In this document: in pieces, positions 15,634 through 24,240 of the stretch
How the letters are laid out: the number at the start of each line of letters is the position of its first letter
Position numbering within the stretch: the stretch's first letter is position 1
Assembly (NCBI GenBank): GCA_029062985.1
Contig: JAIDPA010000150.1
Coordinates: 1-45,379 of the forward strand
Reading direction: 5' to 3'
Length of the DNA: 45,379 bases
DNA from: Muribaculaceae bacterium
GTDB lineage: Bacteria > Bacteroidota > Bacteroidia > Bacteroidales > Muribaculaceae
The notes under the pieces: model-generated
Database searches by the model: none
What the model saw: only the letters and a program-made list of their open reading frames with translations
Told to the model about the DNA's origin: nothing
Position numbers and translations under genes: made by a program

Positions 15634-16550
15634 AAAACGCATCTTTCGATTTGAGCGTATCGCTCAGCGGAGTTACTCTGAAAAACCCTGTTGTGCCCGC
15701 TTCAGGATGCTTCGGCTTCGGCTATGGAATGGCAGAATTCTATGATGTCGACATGTTAGGGTCAATATCATTCAAAGGCACCACCCGTGAGGCGCGTTTC
15801 GGCAACCCTCTTCCAAGAGTGGCAGAATGTCCTTCCGGACTTATCAATTCAGTAGGTCTCCAGAACCCGGGTATTGACGAAGTCATAGCTGTCGAACTCC
15901 CCAAAATGCGTGAGGCATTCCATCAGCCGATCATTGCCAACATCAGCGGCTTCTCTATCGACGAATATGTCGAGTGTTGTGAAAAAATAGATAAAGAGGA
16001 GCAGGTGGCTATAATCGAGCTTAACGTAAGCTGCCCTAACGTCCATGGAGGCGGAATGGCATTCGGCACGTGCGCTTCATCAGTTTCGGAAGTTGTCAGA
16101 GAAGTTAAGAAAGTAGCATCCAAACCCCTATATGTGAAGCTCTCTCCCAATGTTACGGATATAGTTGCGATAGGCAGCGCGGCAGTGGAAGCGGGAGCTG
16201 ACGGATTGTGTCTGATTAATACCCTTCTCGGAATGCGTATCGACATAAAGACCCGGCGTCCGGTGATAGCAAACCGCATGGGTGGTTTTTCAGGACCTGC
16301 TGTTTTCCCGATTGCCGTGAGAATGGTCAATCAGGTTGCCCACAGCTGCGGAGTGCCCGTTATTGGTTGCGGAGGAGTCTCGTCGGCTGAGGATGTCATT
16401 GAAATGATGATGGCAGGCGCTTCGGCAGTAGAAGTCGGGGCAGCCAATCTGGTTAATCCCTACGCATGCAAGGAAATAGTGGAGAATCTCCCGGAAGTGA
16501 TGGAGCGTCTCGGCATCAAATCCTTAAAGGAAATAATAGGGATTGTGTAA
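15624..16550 (+). CDS. pyrD: Dihydroorotate dehydrogenase B, catalytic subunit
   Basis: The 308-residue FMN protein oxidises dihydroorotate to orotate as a complex with PyrK. Family marks include NPVVPASGCFGFG, GLQNPG, the active-site loop LNVSCPNVHGGG with the catalytic Cys of class 1 enzymes, and a phosphate-binding VIGCGGVSSAEDV. The ATG at 15624 is supported by AAGGAGG 7 nt upstream, an unusually clear Shine-Dalgarno for this genome and placed inside pyrK; this should keep subunit amounts matched. A second ATG at 15630 overlaps the pyrK stop and is possible. Confidence 0.95.
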   Translation: MEMKNASFDLSVSLSGVTLKNPVVPASGCFGFGYGMAEFYDVDMLGSISFKGTTREARFGNPLPRVAECPSGLINSVGLQNPGIDEVIAVELPKMREAFHQPIIANISGFSIDEYVECCEKIDKEEQVAIIELNVSCPNVHGGGMAFGTCASSVSEVVREVKKVASKPLYVKLSPNVTDIVAIGSAAVEAGADGLCLINTLLGMRIDIKTRRPVIANRMGGFSGPAVFPIAVRMVNQVAHSCGVPVIGCGGVSSAEDVIEMMMAGASAVEVGAANLVNPYACKEIVENLPEVMERLGIKSLKEIIGIV

Positions 16551-16593
16551 TTTATTTCGACTAATTATCGTTACTAAAAGAAAAACCTGACTT

Positions 16594-17304
16594 ATGAACG
16601 CAAAAGACGTTATAATAGCCTGCGACTTCGGTTCTGCTGAAGATTGCCTCGCTTTTCTCGACAAGTTTAAGGATGAAGATAGAAAACCTTTCCTTAAAAT
16701 CGGCATGGAGCTTTTTTATGCTGCCGGACCTGAAATTGTCAAAGAACTCAAGAAACGCGGATTCAAAATTTTTCTTGACCTCAAGCTTCACGATATTCCA
16801 AACACAGTCAAGAAGGCAATGAAAGTGCTTTCAGGGCTGGATGTTGACATGGTCAACGTGCATGCTGCCGGCACTGTCGAAATGATGCGTGCCGCTCTTG
16901 AAGGACTCACTCGTGAAGACGGCTCCCGTCCTCTTCTGATCGCAGTCACTCAGCTGACATCTACATCTGAAAAAGCTATGCGTGAGCAGCTCCTCATTGA
17001 TGCCACCATCAACGACACCATTGCCAAGTATGCACAGAATGCCAAAGAGGCAGGTCTCGACGGAGTCGTTTGCTCTCCGCTGGAATCTGCTCTCGTGAAG
17101 GAGGCATGCGGAAACGAATTCATGACCATCACTCCGGGAATACGTTTTGCTGATTCCAAAGCGGACGACCAGGTGCGTGTGACAGATCCGGCTAAAGCGC
17201 GTGAAATTGGCTCCGACTATATCGTTGTCGGACGTCCCATCACGGCTGCGGAAGACCCTGTGGCTGCTTACCGCCGTTGTGTAAAAGACTTTCTCGCTGA
17301 ATGA
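16594..17304 (+). CDS. pyrF: Orotidine 5'-phosphate decarboxylase
   Basis: The 236-residue protein converts OMP to UMP, the last step of the pathway. The catalytic Asp-Lys-Asp cluster is visible in [13 protein letters not shown] (about residues 59-71), with VNVHAAGT after it and the phosphate-binding [10 protein letters not shown] near the C-terminus, the compact type 1 enzyme. It starts 43 nt after pyrD. The stop overlaps an upstream alternative ATG of the pyrE frame (ATGA), but pyrE most likely starts 53 nt later. Confidence 0.95.
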   Translation: MNAKDVIIACDFGSAEDCLAFLDKFKDEDRKPFLKIGMELFYAAGPEIVKELKKRGFKIFLDLKLHDIPNTVKKAMKVLSGLDVDMVNVHAAGTVEMMRAALEGLTREDGSRPLLIAVTQLTSTSEKAMREQLLIDATINDTIAKYAQNAKEAGLDGVVCSPLESALVKEACGNEFMTITPGIRFADSKADDQVRVTDPAKAREIGSDYIVVGRPITAAEDPVAAYRRCVKDFLAE

Positions 17305-17357
17305 AGGTGAGGTCCCCAAACCCCTATCAACCTAAACCCCAATCAACCCGAATTAAT

Positions 17358-17993
17358 ATGGAAACTGCAAAAAAAGTAGCTGCTGAATTACTCGGCATCA
17401 AGGCTGTTTTCCTCAGCCCCGCTAACCCTTTCACCTGGGCAAGCGGCATAAAGAGCCCCATATATTGCGATAACCGTCTTATCCTTACTGCTCCGAAGGC
17501 TCGTAAGGTGGTGGAAGAAGCTATCGCGGCGACTGTAAAAGATAAATTCCCCGAAGCTGAGGTGCTCATGGGCACTTCCACCGCAGGCATAGCCCACGCT
17601 GCTATTGCTGCATGGATTCTCGATATGCCTATGGGATATGTGCGCAGCGGAAACAAAGACCACGGAAGAGGAAACCGCATCGAGGGAAAACTCGAAAAGG
17701 GTCAGAAAGTTGTAGTGATTGAAGATCTGATCTCAACTGCCGGAAGCTGCATTGAAGTGGTCGAAGCTTTGCGCGAGGCGGGTGCCGACGTGTTGGGTGT
17801 TGTCAGCATCTTCACCTACGGAATGCAGAAAGGTATTGACCGTCTGGCTGCTGCAAACGTCACCAACTACTCCCTCTCCAATTTTGACACTCTCTGCGAA
17901 GTGGCAGTTGAAGAGAAATACATAACTCCTGAAGAAGAGGTGAAGCTAAAGAAGTTTATGGCTAATCCTTCAGATGAATCCTGGATGGCATGA
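17358..17993 (+). CDS. pyrE: Orotate phosphoribosyltransferase
   Basis: The 211-residue protein joins orotate to PRPP to make OMP. Visible are the N-terminal [18 protein letters not shown], the catalytic loop region [15 protein letters not shown], and the PRPP-binding motif [13 protein letters not shown]. The ORF track starts it at 17301, but those 19 codons are translated C-rich repeat-like spacer; the ATG at 17358 matches the family start. The gene overlaps pyrB by 4 nt (ATGA), indicating coupling. Confidence 0.95.
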   Translation: METAKKVAAELLGIKAVFLSPANPFTWASGIKSPIYCDNRLILTAPKARKVVEEAIAATVKDKFPEAEVLMGTSTAGIAHAAIAAWILDMPMGYVRSGNKDHGRGNRIEGKLEKGQKVVVIEDLISTAGSCIEVVEALREAGADVLGVVSIFTYGMQKGIDRLAAANVTNYSLSNFDTLCEVAVEEKYITPEEEVKLKKFMANPSDESWMA

Positions 17994-19078
17994 AACATCT
18001 TATCGACCCTACCGACCTCTCCAAAAATGAATTGGAAGAGATTATAGATCTTGCCCTTGACATTATTGACAACCGCCAGAAATATTCGGAAGTCTGCAAG
18101 GGAAAGAAACTCGCCACCCTGTTTTATGAACCCTCCACACGCACTCGCCTCAGTTTCACGGCTGCCATGATGGAATTAGGGGGCAACGTGCTCGGTTTTT
18201 CAGATGCAAAGAATTCTTCTGTCAGCAAAGGGGAAACATGTGCCGACACAACTAAGGTGATCAACTGCTTTGCCGACATCATAGCCATGCGTCATTTTGA
18301 GGAAGGTGCCGCTACCGTTTCAGCAATGAACTCCAATATTCCGGTCATCAATGCAGGCGACGGCAGCCATAGCCATCCTACTCAGACCCTCACTGACCTT
18401 CTCACCATCAAACGTGAAATAGGGCGTTTCGATAATATCACAATAGGCTTCTGCGGAGACCTGAAATTCGGACGCACCGTGCATTCTCTCATCAAGGCTC
18501 TCTCAATGTATTCAGGAGTAAAGGTGATTCTGATTGCTCCCGAACAGCTCCGTCTGCCCGACTACATGAAGGAGGAGGTGTGCGACCGCTACGGTGTGGA
18601 ATACCGTGAGGTAGACACAATGGAGGAAGTGATGGGAGACCTTGACGTGCTTTATATGACACGTGTGCAGAAAGAGCGGTTCTTTGATGAAGATGAATAT
18701 GACAGAGTCAAGGATTTCTTCATCCTGGATGCTGAAAAACTGAAACTCGCACGCCCCGAAATGCGAATCCTACACCCCCTCCCCAGAGTGAATGAGATAA
18801 GCACCGATGTAGATGCCGATCCTCGGGCTGCTTATTTCCGTCAGGTTGAGAATGGCAAATTCGTGCGTATGGCTCTCATTGCCAAACTCCTCGAATGGGC
18901 TAAAGACCCCTCTAAAACCACTAAGCTTGTACCTGACGACGCTGTGCGCGGGAAGTTTATATGTCGTAACAAACGTTGCATATCCAACATGGAGACCGGT
19001 GTGGAATCACTCTTCCGCCCCGCTCATGACAATTCCGGAGGTTATCGCTGCGTTTATTGCGAATCAAAACCGAAATAA
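17990..19078 (+). CDS. pyrB: Aspartate carbamoyltransferase with C-terminal PyrI-like zinc domain
   Basis: Residues 1 to about 310 are a standard catalytic chain: carbamoyl-phosphate loop [11 protein letters not shown] (STRTR at 49-53), [20 protein letters not shown] and the late HPLPRVNEI. It forms carbamoyl aspartate. The protein continues to 362 residues with a tail that matches the zinc domain of the regulatory chain PyrI: Cys325-x4-Cys330 and Cys354-x2-Cys357, with 23 residues between the pairs, the same spacing as E. coli PyrI. The nucleotide-binding allosteric domain of PyrI is not present and no separate pyrI follows. The tail may stabilise the trimer or dock another chain. A strong terminator follows. 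Confidence 0.93.
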   Translation: MKHLIDPTDLSKNELEEIIDLALDIIDNRQKYSEVCKGKKLATLFYEPSTRTRLSFTAAMMELGGNVLGFSDAKNSSVSKGETCADTTKVINCFADIIAMRHFEEGAATVSAMNSNIPVINAGDGSHSHPTQTLTDLLTIKREIGRFDNITIGFCGDLKFGRTVHSLIKALSMYSGVKVILIAPEQLRLPDYMKEEVCDRYGVEYREVDTMEEVMGDLDVLYMTRVQKERFFDEDEYDRVKDFFILDAEKLKLARPEMRILHPLPRVNEISTDVDADPRAAYFRQVENGKFVRMALIAKLLEWAKDPSKTTKLVPDDAVRGKFICRNKRCISNMETGVESLFRPAHDNSGGYRCVYCESKPK

Positions 19079-19101
19079 CTATAAATTTCATACCATTCCA
19101 G

Positions 19102-19145
19102 GAGCTGCTTATCAGGGTTGATCTGAATAAGCAGCTCTTTCTTTC
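19102..19145 (+). terminator. Terminator after pyrB
   Basis: GAGCTGCTTAT and ATAAGCAGCTC form a perfect 11-bp stem around a 14-nt loop, followed by TTTCTTTCT. It ends the car-pyr operon 24 nt after the pyrB stop. Confidence 0.85.
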
Positions 19146-19165
19146 TGAATATGGGTATTTTTTTG

Positions 19166-19173
19166 TAATTTTG
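19166..19173 (+). promoter_or_regulatory. -7 box before the YczE/YitT-like gene
   Basis: TAATTTTG fits the -7 consensus; a TTTC lies 20 nt upstream in place of TTTG. It sits only 2 nt before the ATG at 19176, which argues that translation really begins at 19194. Confidence 0.55.
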
Positions 19174-19193
19174 CAATGAAATTTCACTTCACT

Positions 19194-19949
19194 ATGCATA
19201 ATAAACATCAGGAATCTATCAAAGAGAAAGTTATCGGTTTTATCTGGCAACACATCTTATTGCTATTATCAATGTTTTTCATGACCCTTGGAGTTGCCCT
19301 TTGCGTGAGATCCAATCTTGGCAGCGGAGTCATATCTTCAATCCCTATGGCTTTTACCCTTGCCGGAGAAGCCGGACTTGCTCCCGGATGGACAATCGGA
19401 GGCTACACCAACATCATGAATATTATTCTTGTTGCCGCTCAGATTATAGTGCTTAGAAAAAAGTTCGAGCCGGTGCAGCTGTTTCAGCTCGTCGTCGGAT
19501 TCATATTTGGCGCTCTGCTTGACATTAATATGTGGCTGACGTCCTATTTCTCCTATTCTTCCCTCCTGAATCAGATTCTGGCACAGTTTATCGGCGCCTC
19601 CATTCTCGGCATTGCTGTCGCTCTTGAAATACGCTGCGGCTCGGTCACTATGCCCGGTGAAGGTATTCAGGTAGCCATTGCAAGAGTGACGGGAAAACCT
19701 TTTCCAATAATAAAAATAATGGTTGATACCACACTGGTTGTCATAGCTGTCATCTGTGGCTTCTGCTTCTTCGGCACCTGGCCCTGGACAGTGGTCGGCG
19801 CCGGAACTTTATTCGCAATGTTCTATGTGGGATATGTAGTGAAACTCGTCAATCCCCATCTGCGCTGGTTTGACCGATTGCTTGACTACCGACCCGGCTT
19901 CCGTCGCTACATATACGGACTGGCTCGTTTCATATATCCCAAAAAGTAA
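19194..19949 (+). CDS. YczE/YitT-like inner-membrane protein
   Basis: The ~251-residue protein has about five or six hydrophobic segments (e.g. HILLLLSMFFMTLGVALCV, VVGFIFGALLDINMWL, MVDTTLVVIAVICGFCFF) and the family pattern GVALCVRSNLGSGVISSIP with a later VTMPGEGIQVA. Proteins of this YczE/YitT (DUF6198-like) group are polytopic membrane proteins of unknown transport substrate. The ATG at 19194 is chosen because the ATG at 19176 lies at the predicted transcription start. It stands alone between the pyrB terminator and a degraded toxin module, and nothing links it to pyrimidine synthesis except proximity. Confidence 0.7.
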   Translation: MHNKHQESIKEKVIGFIWQHILLLLSMFFMTLGVALCVRSNLGSGVISSIPMAFTLAGEAGLAPGWTIGGYTNIMNIILVAAQIIVLRKKFEPVQLFQLVVGFIFGALLDINMWLTSYFSYSSLLNQILAQFIGASILGIAVALEIRCGSVTMPGEGIQVAIARVTGKPFPIIKIMVDTTLVVIAVICGFCFFGTWPWTVVGAGTLFAMFYVGYVVKLVNPHLRWFDRLLDYRPGFRRYIYGLARFIYPKK

Positions 19950-20056
19950 ATCAAGCGTATAAGTTGAGCATATAATAAGAAAGAATAGATTATTAATCAA
20001 CAAGACTTGAGTGGGAGAATAATTAAATTTGATAAAAGTTAAATTTATATATACTC

Positions 20057-20087
20057 TTGACAATCTGATGTTTTTTTCATAACTTTG
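20057..20087 (+). promoter_or_regulatory. Promoter of the antitoxin-like gene
   Basis: TTG (20057-20059), a 20-nt spacer and TAACTTTG (20080-20087) match the Bacteroidota consensus. The ATG of the 64-residue gene follows 37 nt later. Confidence 0.75.
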
Positions 20088-20124
20088 TATCTTAAAACAA
20101 TTTGCAAATCAAAATAATAGAAAA

Positions 20125-20319
20125 ATGGCATTACCGATAGCATCTATACCGGTACTTACCGGAGAAGTTGCTCAGAGATTTGAGACGGAAGCGCAGGCTA
20201 ACTATCAGCGAAATCTCAATCGTACTGAGGAAGAAAAAATAGCAGAGGAAGAAGCCCTTGAAAGAGGTTTCACCAAGCTTCGCCGGATCTTGAGTAAAGC
20301 ACATCTCAGCGGCAAATGA
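20125..20319 (+). CDS. Small antitoxin-like protein
   Basis: The 64-residue protein starts MALPIASIPVLTGEVAQRFE and ends in a charged helix (EEEKIAEEEALERGFTKLRRIL). This pattern, a short conserved PVLTGE-type start followed by a helical tail, is familiar from small Bacteroidales proteins encoded directly before GNAT or other toxins. Its stop overlaps the ATG of a truncated GNAT frame as ATGA, and a consensus promoter precedes it. I read it as the antitoxin of a broken toxin-antitoxin pair. The family has no well-established name; the role rests on position and pattern. Confidence 0.6.
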   Translation: MALPIASIPVLTGEVAQRFETEAQANYQRNLNRTEEEKIAEEEALERGFTKLRRILSKAHLSGK

Positions 20320-20414
20320 GTTTTTTAGAGGACAAATGTAGTCTCTTTCCCCTTTTATCACCAGAGGAGATAAGTGAATTTTCATGTGGTTTACCTAAAT
20401 TTTGGACTCATTGA
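20316..20414 (+). pseudogene. Truncated GNAT acetyltransferase toxin (32 codons)
   Basis: The frame begins at the ATG overlapping the antitoxin stop and reads MSFLEDKCSLFPLL ... EFSCG before diverging and stopping. The usual N-terminus of these GNAT toxins continues after the Cys-Gly with an acidic D-x-DLD-x-FF segment, which is missing here along with the whole acetyl-CoA-binding domain. The break lies about 55 nt left of the 107-bp direct repeat, so whatever removed the toxin may involve that repeat. Confidence 0.55.
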
Positions 20415-20442
20415 TTATAAGTTTTTGAAAAAAATTAATCAT

Positions 20443-20556
20443 GCATCAAACCATTTTAGGATTTCCTCTGTTATAATATCAGAAAATCGTTTCATGATGT
20501 TAGGTTAGTTATTGAAAAAGTAAGAACGCAGTCGATGTGAATCGGCTGCTTTTTAT
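20443..20556 (+). repeat. Long direct repeat, left copy, ending in a terminator
   Basis: This ~107-bp element matches 27840-27945: GCATCAAACC, 17 unmatched bases, a 44-bp perfect block (20470-20513), 13-14 variable bases and a 22-bp perfect hairpin (20528-20549). The hairpin GCAGTCGAT/ATCGGCTGC has a GNRA-type GTGA loop and is followed by a T run, so it works as an intrinsic terminator. The GSCFA stop codon lies in that T run, making it useful to both converging genes. Confidence 0.85.
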
Positions 20557-21534
20557 TTAAATATCAAGCATAGCGGGATGTGCTTTTCGGAAAGCCTCAA
20601 GTTTTCCCCTTATCTCCGTTAAACGTCTTTTCTCTGCTTCAAGGCTTGCTTCTGAAGGAGATAATGTGGCATTCGGAAGTGGACGATGATTAAAGGCTTT
20701 CCAGATTTTCTCCCCTTCTTTCAAAATTGCCATCCCCTTTTCATCAAGGTAATTTTCCCTGAATTTTTCCCATATATAATCTACTGCTTCTTCCGACGGA
20801 TGCACAAGATCTGATGCATAAAACCGATAATCGCGCAGGTCATCATTCATAATCTCATAGGCGGGGAAATAATGACAATTGGAAAACCTGTTACATAATT
20901 CGTCTACAGCCAGACGCAACACTGCCTTTGAAACCGAATTTCCCTCAAAGCCATCTTTTAAATGCCTCACCGGACTGACCGTGAAGCCAATATTCAGTGC
21001 CGGATAGCTTTCTGTCAGGTCATTGACAAGCCTTGCCCACACCTCAACTATCTCTGCGATACTGACACGCTTCCGCGTAAATATTCGTGCCGGCTGCTTA
21101 TGACAGTTTGCGACAACGTAATCCTTTTCCTCAGAGAGATAATAACACCATGACGTGCCGAATGTGATGAAAAGCGTCCTGCCCTTATCAAGCATTTCCC
21201 GAAGAGTTTTCTGTCTCAGTCTAAATTCACGCATGACATCATCAATTGTTTCCGCTGCCATGGAGCTGTCTGCCAGCCATGTGCGATATAATCCTCCTGC
21301 ATGAAAAATTGATTTCCTGAAGGAGCTCTCATCCTCCCGAAGAAACACACGCAAAGCAATGTCTATCGACAAAGGATTGTAGAGGGTACCAAGAGGATTA
21401 GCGGCATTCCAGAGCGAGCGTCGCATCCTGCCTACAATATTTTCTGCAAAACATGAGCCTAACATGACGACAGGCAAATCCGGAGTCAATGAGATACTCT
21501 TCCCCTTCAACTCAAGTTCTGTTCTAAATTTCAT
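20557..21534 (-). CDS. GSCFA domain protein
   Basis: The 325-residue protein has the namesake motif MLGSCFAENI (about residues 24-33), followed by NPLGTLYNPLSI, LFITFGTSWCY, FTVSPVRHLKDG and SDLVHPS. The order matches the GSCFA family, an SGNH/GDSL-like hydrolase fold with Ser in GSCF and an Asp/His pair in SDLVHPS as probable catalytic residues. Substrate is unknown. No signal peptide is visible. It is the only minus-strand gene between the two biosynthetic blocks and diverges from the efflux operon. Confidence 0.85.
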   Translation of the reverse strand: MKFRTELELKGKSISLTPDLPVVMLGSCFAENIVGRMRRSLWNAANPLGTLYNPLSIDIALRVFLREDESSFRKSIFHAGGLYRTWLADSSMAAETIDDVMREFRLRQKTLREMLDKGRTLFITFGTSWCYYLSEEKDYVVANCHKQPARIFTRKRVSIAEIVEVWARLVNDLTESYPALNIGFTVSPVRHLKDGFEGNSVSKAVLRLAVDELCNRFSNCHYFPAYEIMNDDLRDYRFYASDLVHPSEEAVDYIWEKFRENYLDEKGMAILKEGEKIWKAFNHRPLPNATLSPSEASLEAEKRRLTEIRGKLEAFRKAHPAMLDI

Positions 21535-21646
21535 AATGCTGATTTTTTTTGACAGTAAAATTATAAAAAATTGTTCTTATAATTACCTTTTTTGTTCTTC
21601 CTTTCCTAATGACGGCATTTCTTCCCCTTCAATCCCAAATTTTGTT

Positions 21647-21676
21647 TTGATGAATGATGGAATATTCATACCTTTG
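21647..21676 (+). promoter_or_regulatory. Promoter of the efflux operon
   Basis: TTG (21647-21649), a 19-nt spacer and TACCTTTG (21669-21676) fit the consensus. The leader before the tolC-like ATG would be ~100 nt. The 250-bp region to GSCFA also contains the divergent start but no regulator gene. Confidence 0.7.
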
Positions 21677-21784
21677 TCTGCTGAAGTGAAATTCTCACTT
21701 CCCGAATCTTCCCTCAGTCATATATATATGGGCTCATATTAAACTGATGGAATTACCTGACATCCTCATTTACAAAAAATTCCA

Positions 21785-23128
21785 ATGAGATTTTTATTAA
21801 AATTCCTTTCATCATCCGTATTTTTAGCATCTTTGGCTTTACCGGCTTTGGCTAACAATAGCTCCGACACATTACGCCTGTCAAGAACGGAGTGTATCAA
21901 GATTGCTCTTCAGGATAATCCTACAGTCAGGGTTGCTGACCTGGAAGTCAAAAAAATGGATTATGCAAAGAAAGAAGTCATCGGCTCGTTATTTCCCTCA
22001 ATCGACTTTTCTCTTTCATATCAACGCTCAATCGAACTTCAATCGCTGAGCATGAACATGGGCGGGCAGTCAAGCACCATCAAAATGGGCACTGACAACA
22101 ACTGGAACACCGGATTCTCGGCTGCAATGCCTCTGATTAATCCTACTCTCTGGAAATCAATCAATATTTCCGACACTCAGATTCTGGCTGCACTTGAGCA
22201 ATCAAGAGGATCGCGCATAGATCTTGTCAATAACCTTAATAAAGCCTACTATGCCCTTCTCCTTGCTATTGATTCGAGGGACGTCATACACCAGAATTTT
22301 GATGTCGCAAAGATGAATGCGGATATCTATCGCAAACAGTTTGAACAGGGTACGGCATCAGAATATGACGTGCTACGTTCTTCTGTGCAGGTGACTAATA
22401 TTGAACCCGAACTCCTTCAGGCTGACATAGCAATCCGCCAGTGTCAACTTCAGTTGAAAGTGCTTATGGGCATCGACTCTTCCGCTGAGGTATGGCCTGA
22501 CATATCTTTGTATGACCTGAAACGTGATATGTATGGTCTGCCGGAAGGATTTGACAAAGGAATCGGCAACAACACTTCCCTGCGCGAACTTGACATCAAC
22601 AAGAAACTCCTTGAGCAGAATGTCGCTTTGCGCAAGCTTGCATGGCTGCCCACTCTCGGCGTGCAGTTTAACCTCAACTGGAACGCAATGTCAAACGGAA
22701 ATGCACTCAGGAATCAGACGTTCAATCCTTACAGCAACGTAGCCCTCGCCCTCAGCCTTCCGATATTTTCCGGCGGCAAAAAACTTTATGCTCTACGGCA
22801 GGCCCAGGTGCAACTGACAGAAATGAAATTTCAGCGTGAAAATCTCGTGAACTCCCTGAATATGCAGGTGGAGCTCGCCGTCGACAATATCAACAGGCAG
22901 GTGCGTCAGATTGCTGCCAGCGAAGAAGGAATGAAACAGGCAGCAAAAGCCTACGACATCATGCAGAAAAGTTTTGAAATAGGCGCTGCCACGTATCTGA
23001 ATCTGCGCGACAGTGAACTCGCAAACACCTCCGCACGCCTCTCCTATCTTCAAGCGATATATAACTATCTTGTCTCAACAAGCGAACTGAATGCCCTCCT
23101 CGGAAAGGATGAGACAGGTGAAAAATAA
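21785..23128 (+). CDS. TolC-family outer membrane efflux protein
   Basis: The 447-residue protein starts with a signal peptide (MRFLLKFLSSSVFLASLALPALA) and has the two-fold coiled repeat of the outer membrane efflux family, with recognisable segments near residue 35 (LSRTECIKIALQDNPTV), 195-215 (YRKQFEQGTASEYDVLRSSV) and 385-420 (SFEIGAATYLNLRDSELA). It would form the outer membrane exit channel of the tripartite pump whose other parts follow 26 nt downstream. Length is normal. Substrate cannot be deduced. Confidence 0.9.
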   Translation: MRFLLKFLSSSVFLASLALPALANNSSDTLRLSRTECIKIALQDNPTVRVADLEVKKMDYAKKEVIGSLFPSIDFSLSYQRSIELQSLSMNMGGQSSTIKMGTDNNWNTGFSAAMPLINPTLWKSINISDTQILAALEQSRGSRIDLVNNLNKAYYALLLAIDSRDVIHQNFDVAKMNADIYRKQFEQGTASEYDVLRSSVQVTNIEPELLQADIAIRQCQLQLKVLMGIDSSAEVWPDISLYDLKRDMYGLPEGFDKGIGNNTSLRELDINKKLLEQNVALRKLAWLPTLGVQFNLNWNAMSNGNALRNQTFNPYSNVALALSLPIFSGGKKLYALRQAQVQLTEMKFQRENLVNSLNMQVELAVDNINRQVRQIAASEEGMKQAAKAYDIMQKSFEIGAATYLNLRDSELANTSARLSYLQAIYNYLVSTSELNALLGKDETGEK

Positions 23129-23154
23129 ACTTCTTCTCTAATTTTAACATCATT

Positions 23155-24240
23155 ATGCGAATAAAACATTTATCATCTGCCGTCTGTCTTTCCCTGTTGG
23201 CTTCACTCTCTGTTTTCACTGCCTGTTCAGGAGATGACAAAAAAGCTACTGAAGAAAAACAAGAAACTGCTCCTGTGGTGGAAGTCAAGACCGTTACCGA
23301 ACAGGATGTCGACCAGATCGGAGAATATACTGCCACTGTCGAACCGGAGCTTATCAACAATATATCCTCGGCAGCACCGAATCGTATTAAGGAAATATAT
23401 GTCGATGAGGGTATGAACGTCGCTAAAGGACAACGACTCGTCGTCATGGACGACGTAAATGCCGTTACGTATCAGACTCAGGTTGACAATGCCAGGGCAA
23501 ACCTGAATAATGTGCAGCTCAACTATGATCGTGCCGTCGAACTGTACAAAATCGGAGGTGGAACCAAACAACAGGTCGACCAGATGGAAACCCAGCTTAT
23601 AAGCGCTCGAAATTCTCTGGCAGCTGCTGAACGCACTCTCCGGAATGCAAGGGAGAACACGGTGCTGACAGCTCCTATTTCGGGTGTGGTCACTGCCCGA
23701 AATTATGATCCGGGCGACATGACAGGTGCCTTGCCTGTGCTGACGATAGCCCGCGTGCAGCCGGTCAAGATTGTAATAAACGTGACTGAAAGCGAGCTTT
23801 CAAACGTCAGGAAAGGGATGCCTGCGAATATCACGTTTGATACTTACGGAGATGAAGTCTTCAACGGCACTGTATCAATGGTAGCGCCTACGGTCGACCC
23901 TGCCAGCCATACATTCGGAGTGGAAATCACTTCGACAAACTCTGATAATAAAATCCTTCCCGGTATGTTCGGCAGAGTAACCCTTAATCATGGCACAAAA
24001 ACTCGTGTCGTCGTTCCCGACAAGGCTGTCATAAAGCAGCAAGGTTCAGGCGACCACTATGTGTATGTCTATAATCCCTCCGACGGAACTGTCTCCTACA
24101 ATAAAGTGGAGCTTGGCAGACGTCTGGGTGCGGAATATGAGCTCGTGTCAGGAGTGGAATCCGGCGCACAGGTAGTCATTTCAGGCGCAAGCCGTCTTGC
24201 AAACGGAAAAAAGGTCACACTTAAAAATGCAAAACAATGA
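23155..24240 (+). CDS. RND efflux membrane fusion lipoprotein (AcrA-like)
   Basis: The 361-residue periplasmic adaptor links pump and outer membrane channel. It has a lipoprotein signal peptide ending LSVFTAC|SG, so the mature protein should be lipid-anchored. The lipoyl/hairpin region includes VDEGMNVAKGQRLVVMDD and a coiled-coil segment (VDQMETQLISARNSLAAAERTLRNA), followed by APISGVVTARNYDPGDM and beta-barrel segments. The stop overlaps the pump ATG as ATGA, indicating coupled translation. Confidence 0.92.
   Translation: MRIKHLSSAVCLSLLASLSVFTACSGDDKKATEEKQETAPVVEVKTVTEQDVDQIGEYTATVEPELINNISSAAPNRIKEIYVDEGMNVAKGQRLVVMDDVNAVTYQTQVDNARANLNNVQLNYDRAVELYKIGGGTKQQVDQMETQLISARNSLAAAERTLRNARENTVLTAPISGVVTARNYDPGDMTGALPVLTIARVQPVKIVINVTESELSNVRKGMPANITFDTYGDEVFNGTVSMVAPTVDPASHTFGVEITSTNSDNKILPGMFGRVTLNHGTKTRVVVPDKAVIKQQGSGDHYVYVYNPSDGTVSYNKVELGRRLGAEYELVSGVESGAQVVISGASRLANGKKVTLKNAKQ

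Noticed and set aside
14872-15642. 256-codon ORF antisense to pyrK
   Set aside because: Nearly co-extensive with pyrK, whose flavin and iron-sulphur motifs are clear.
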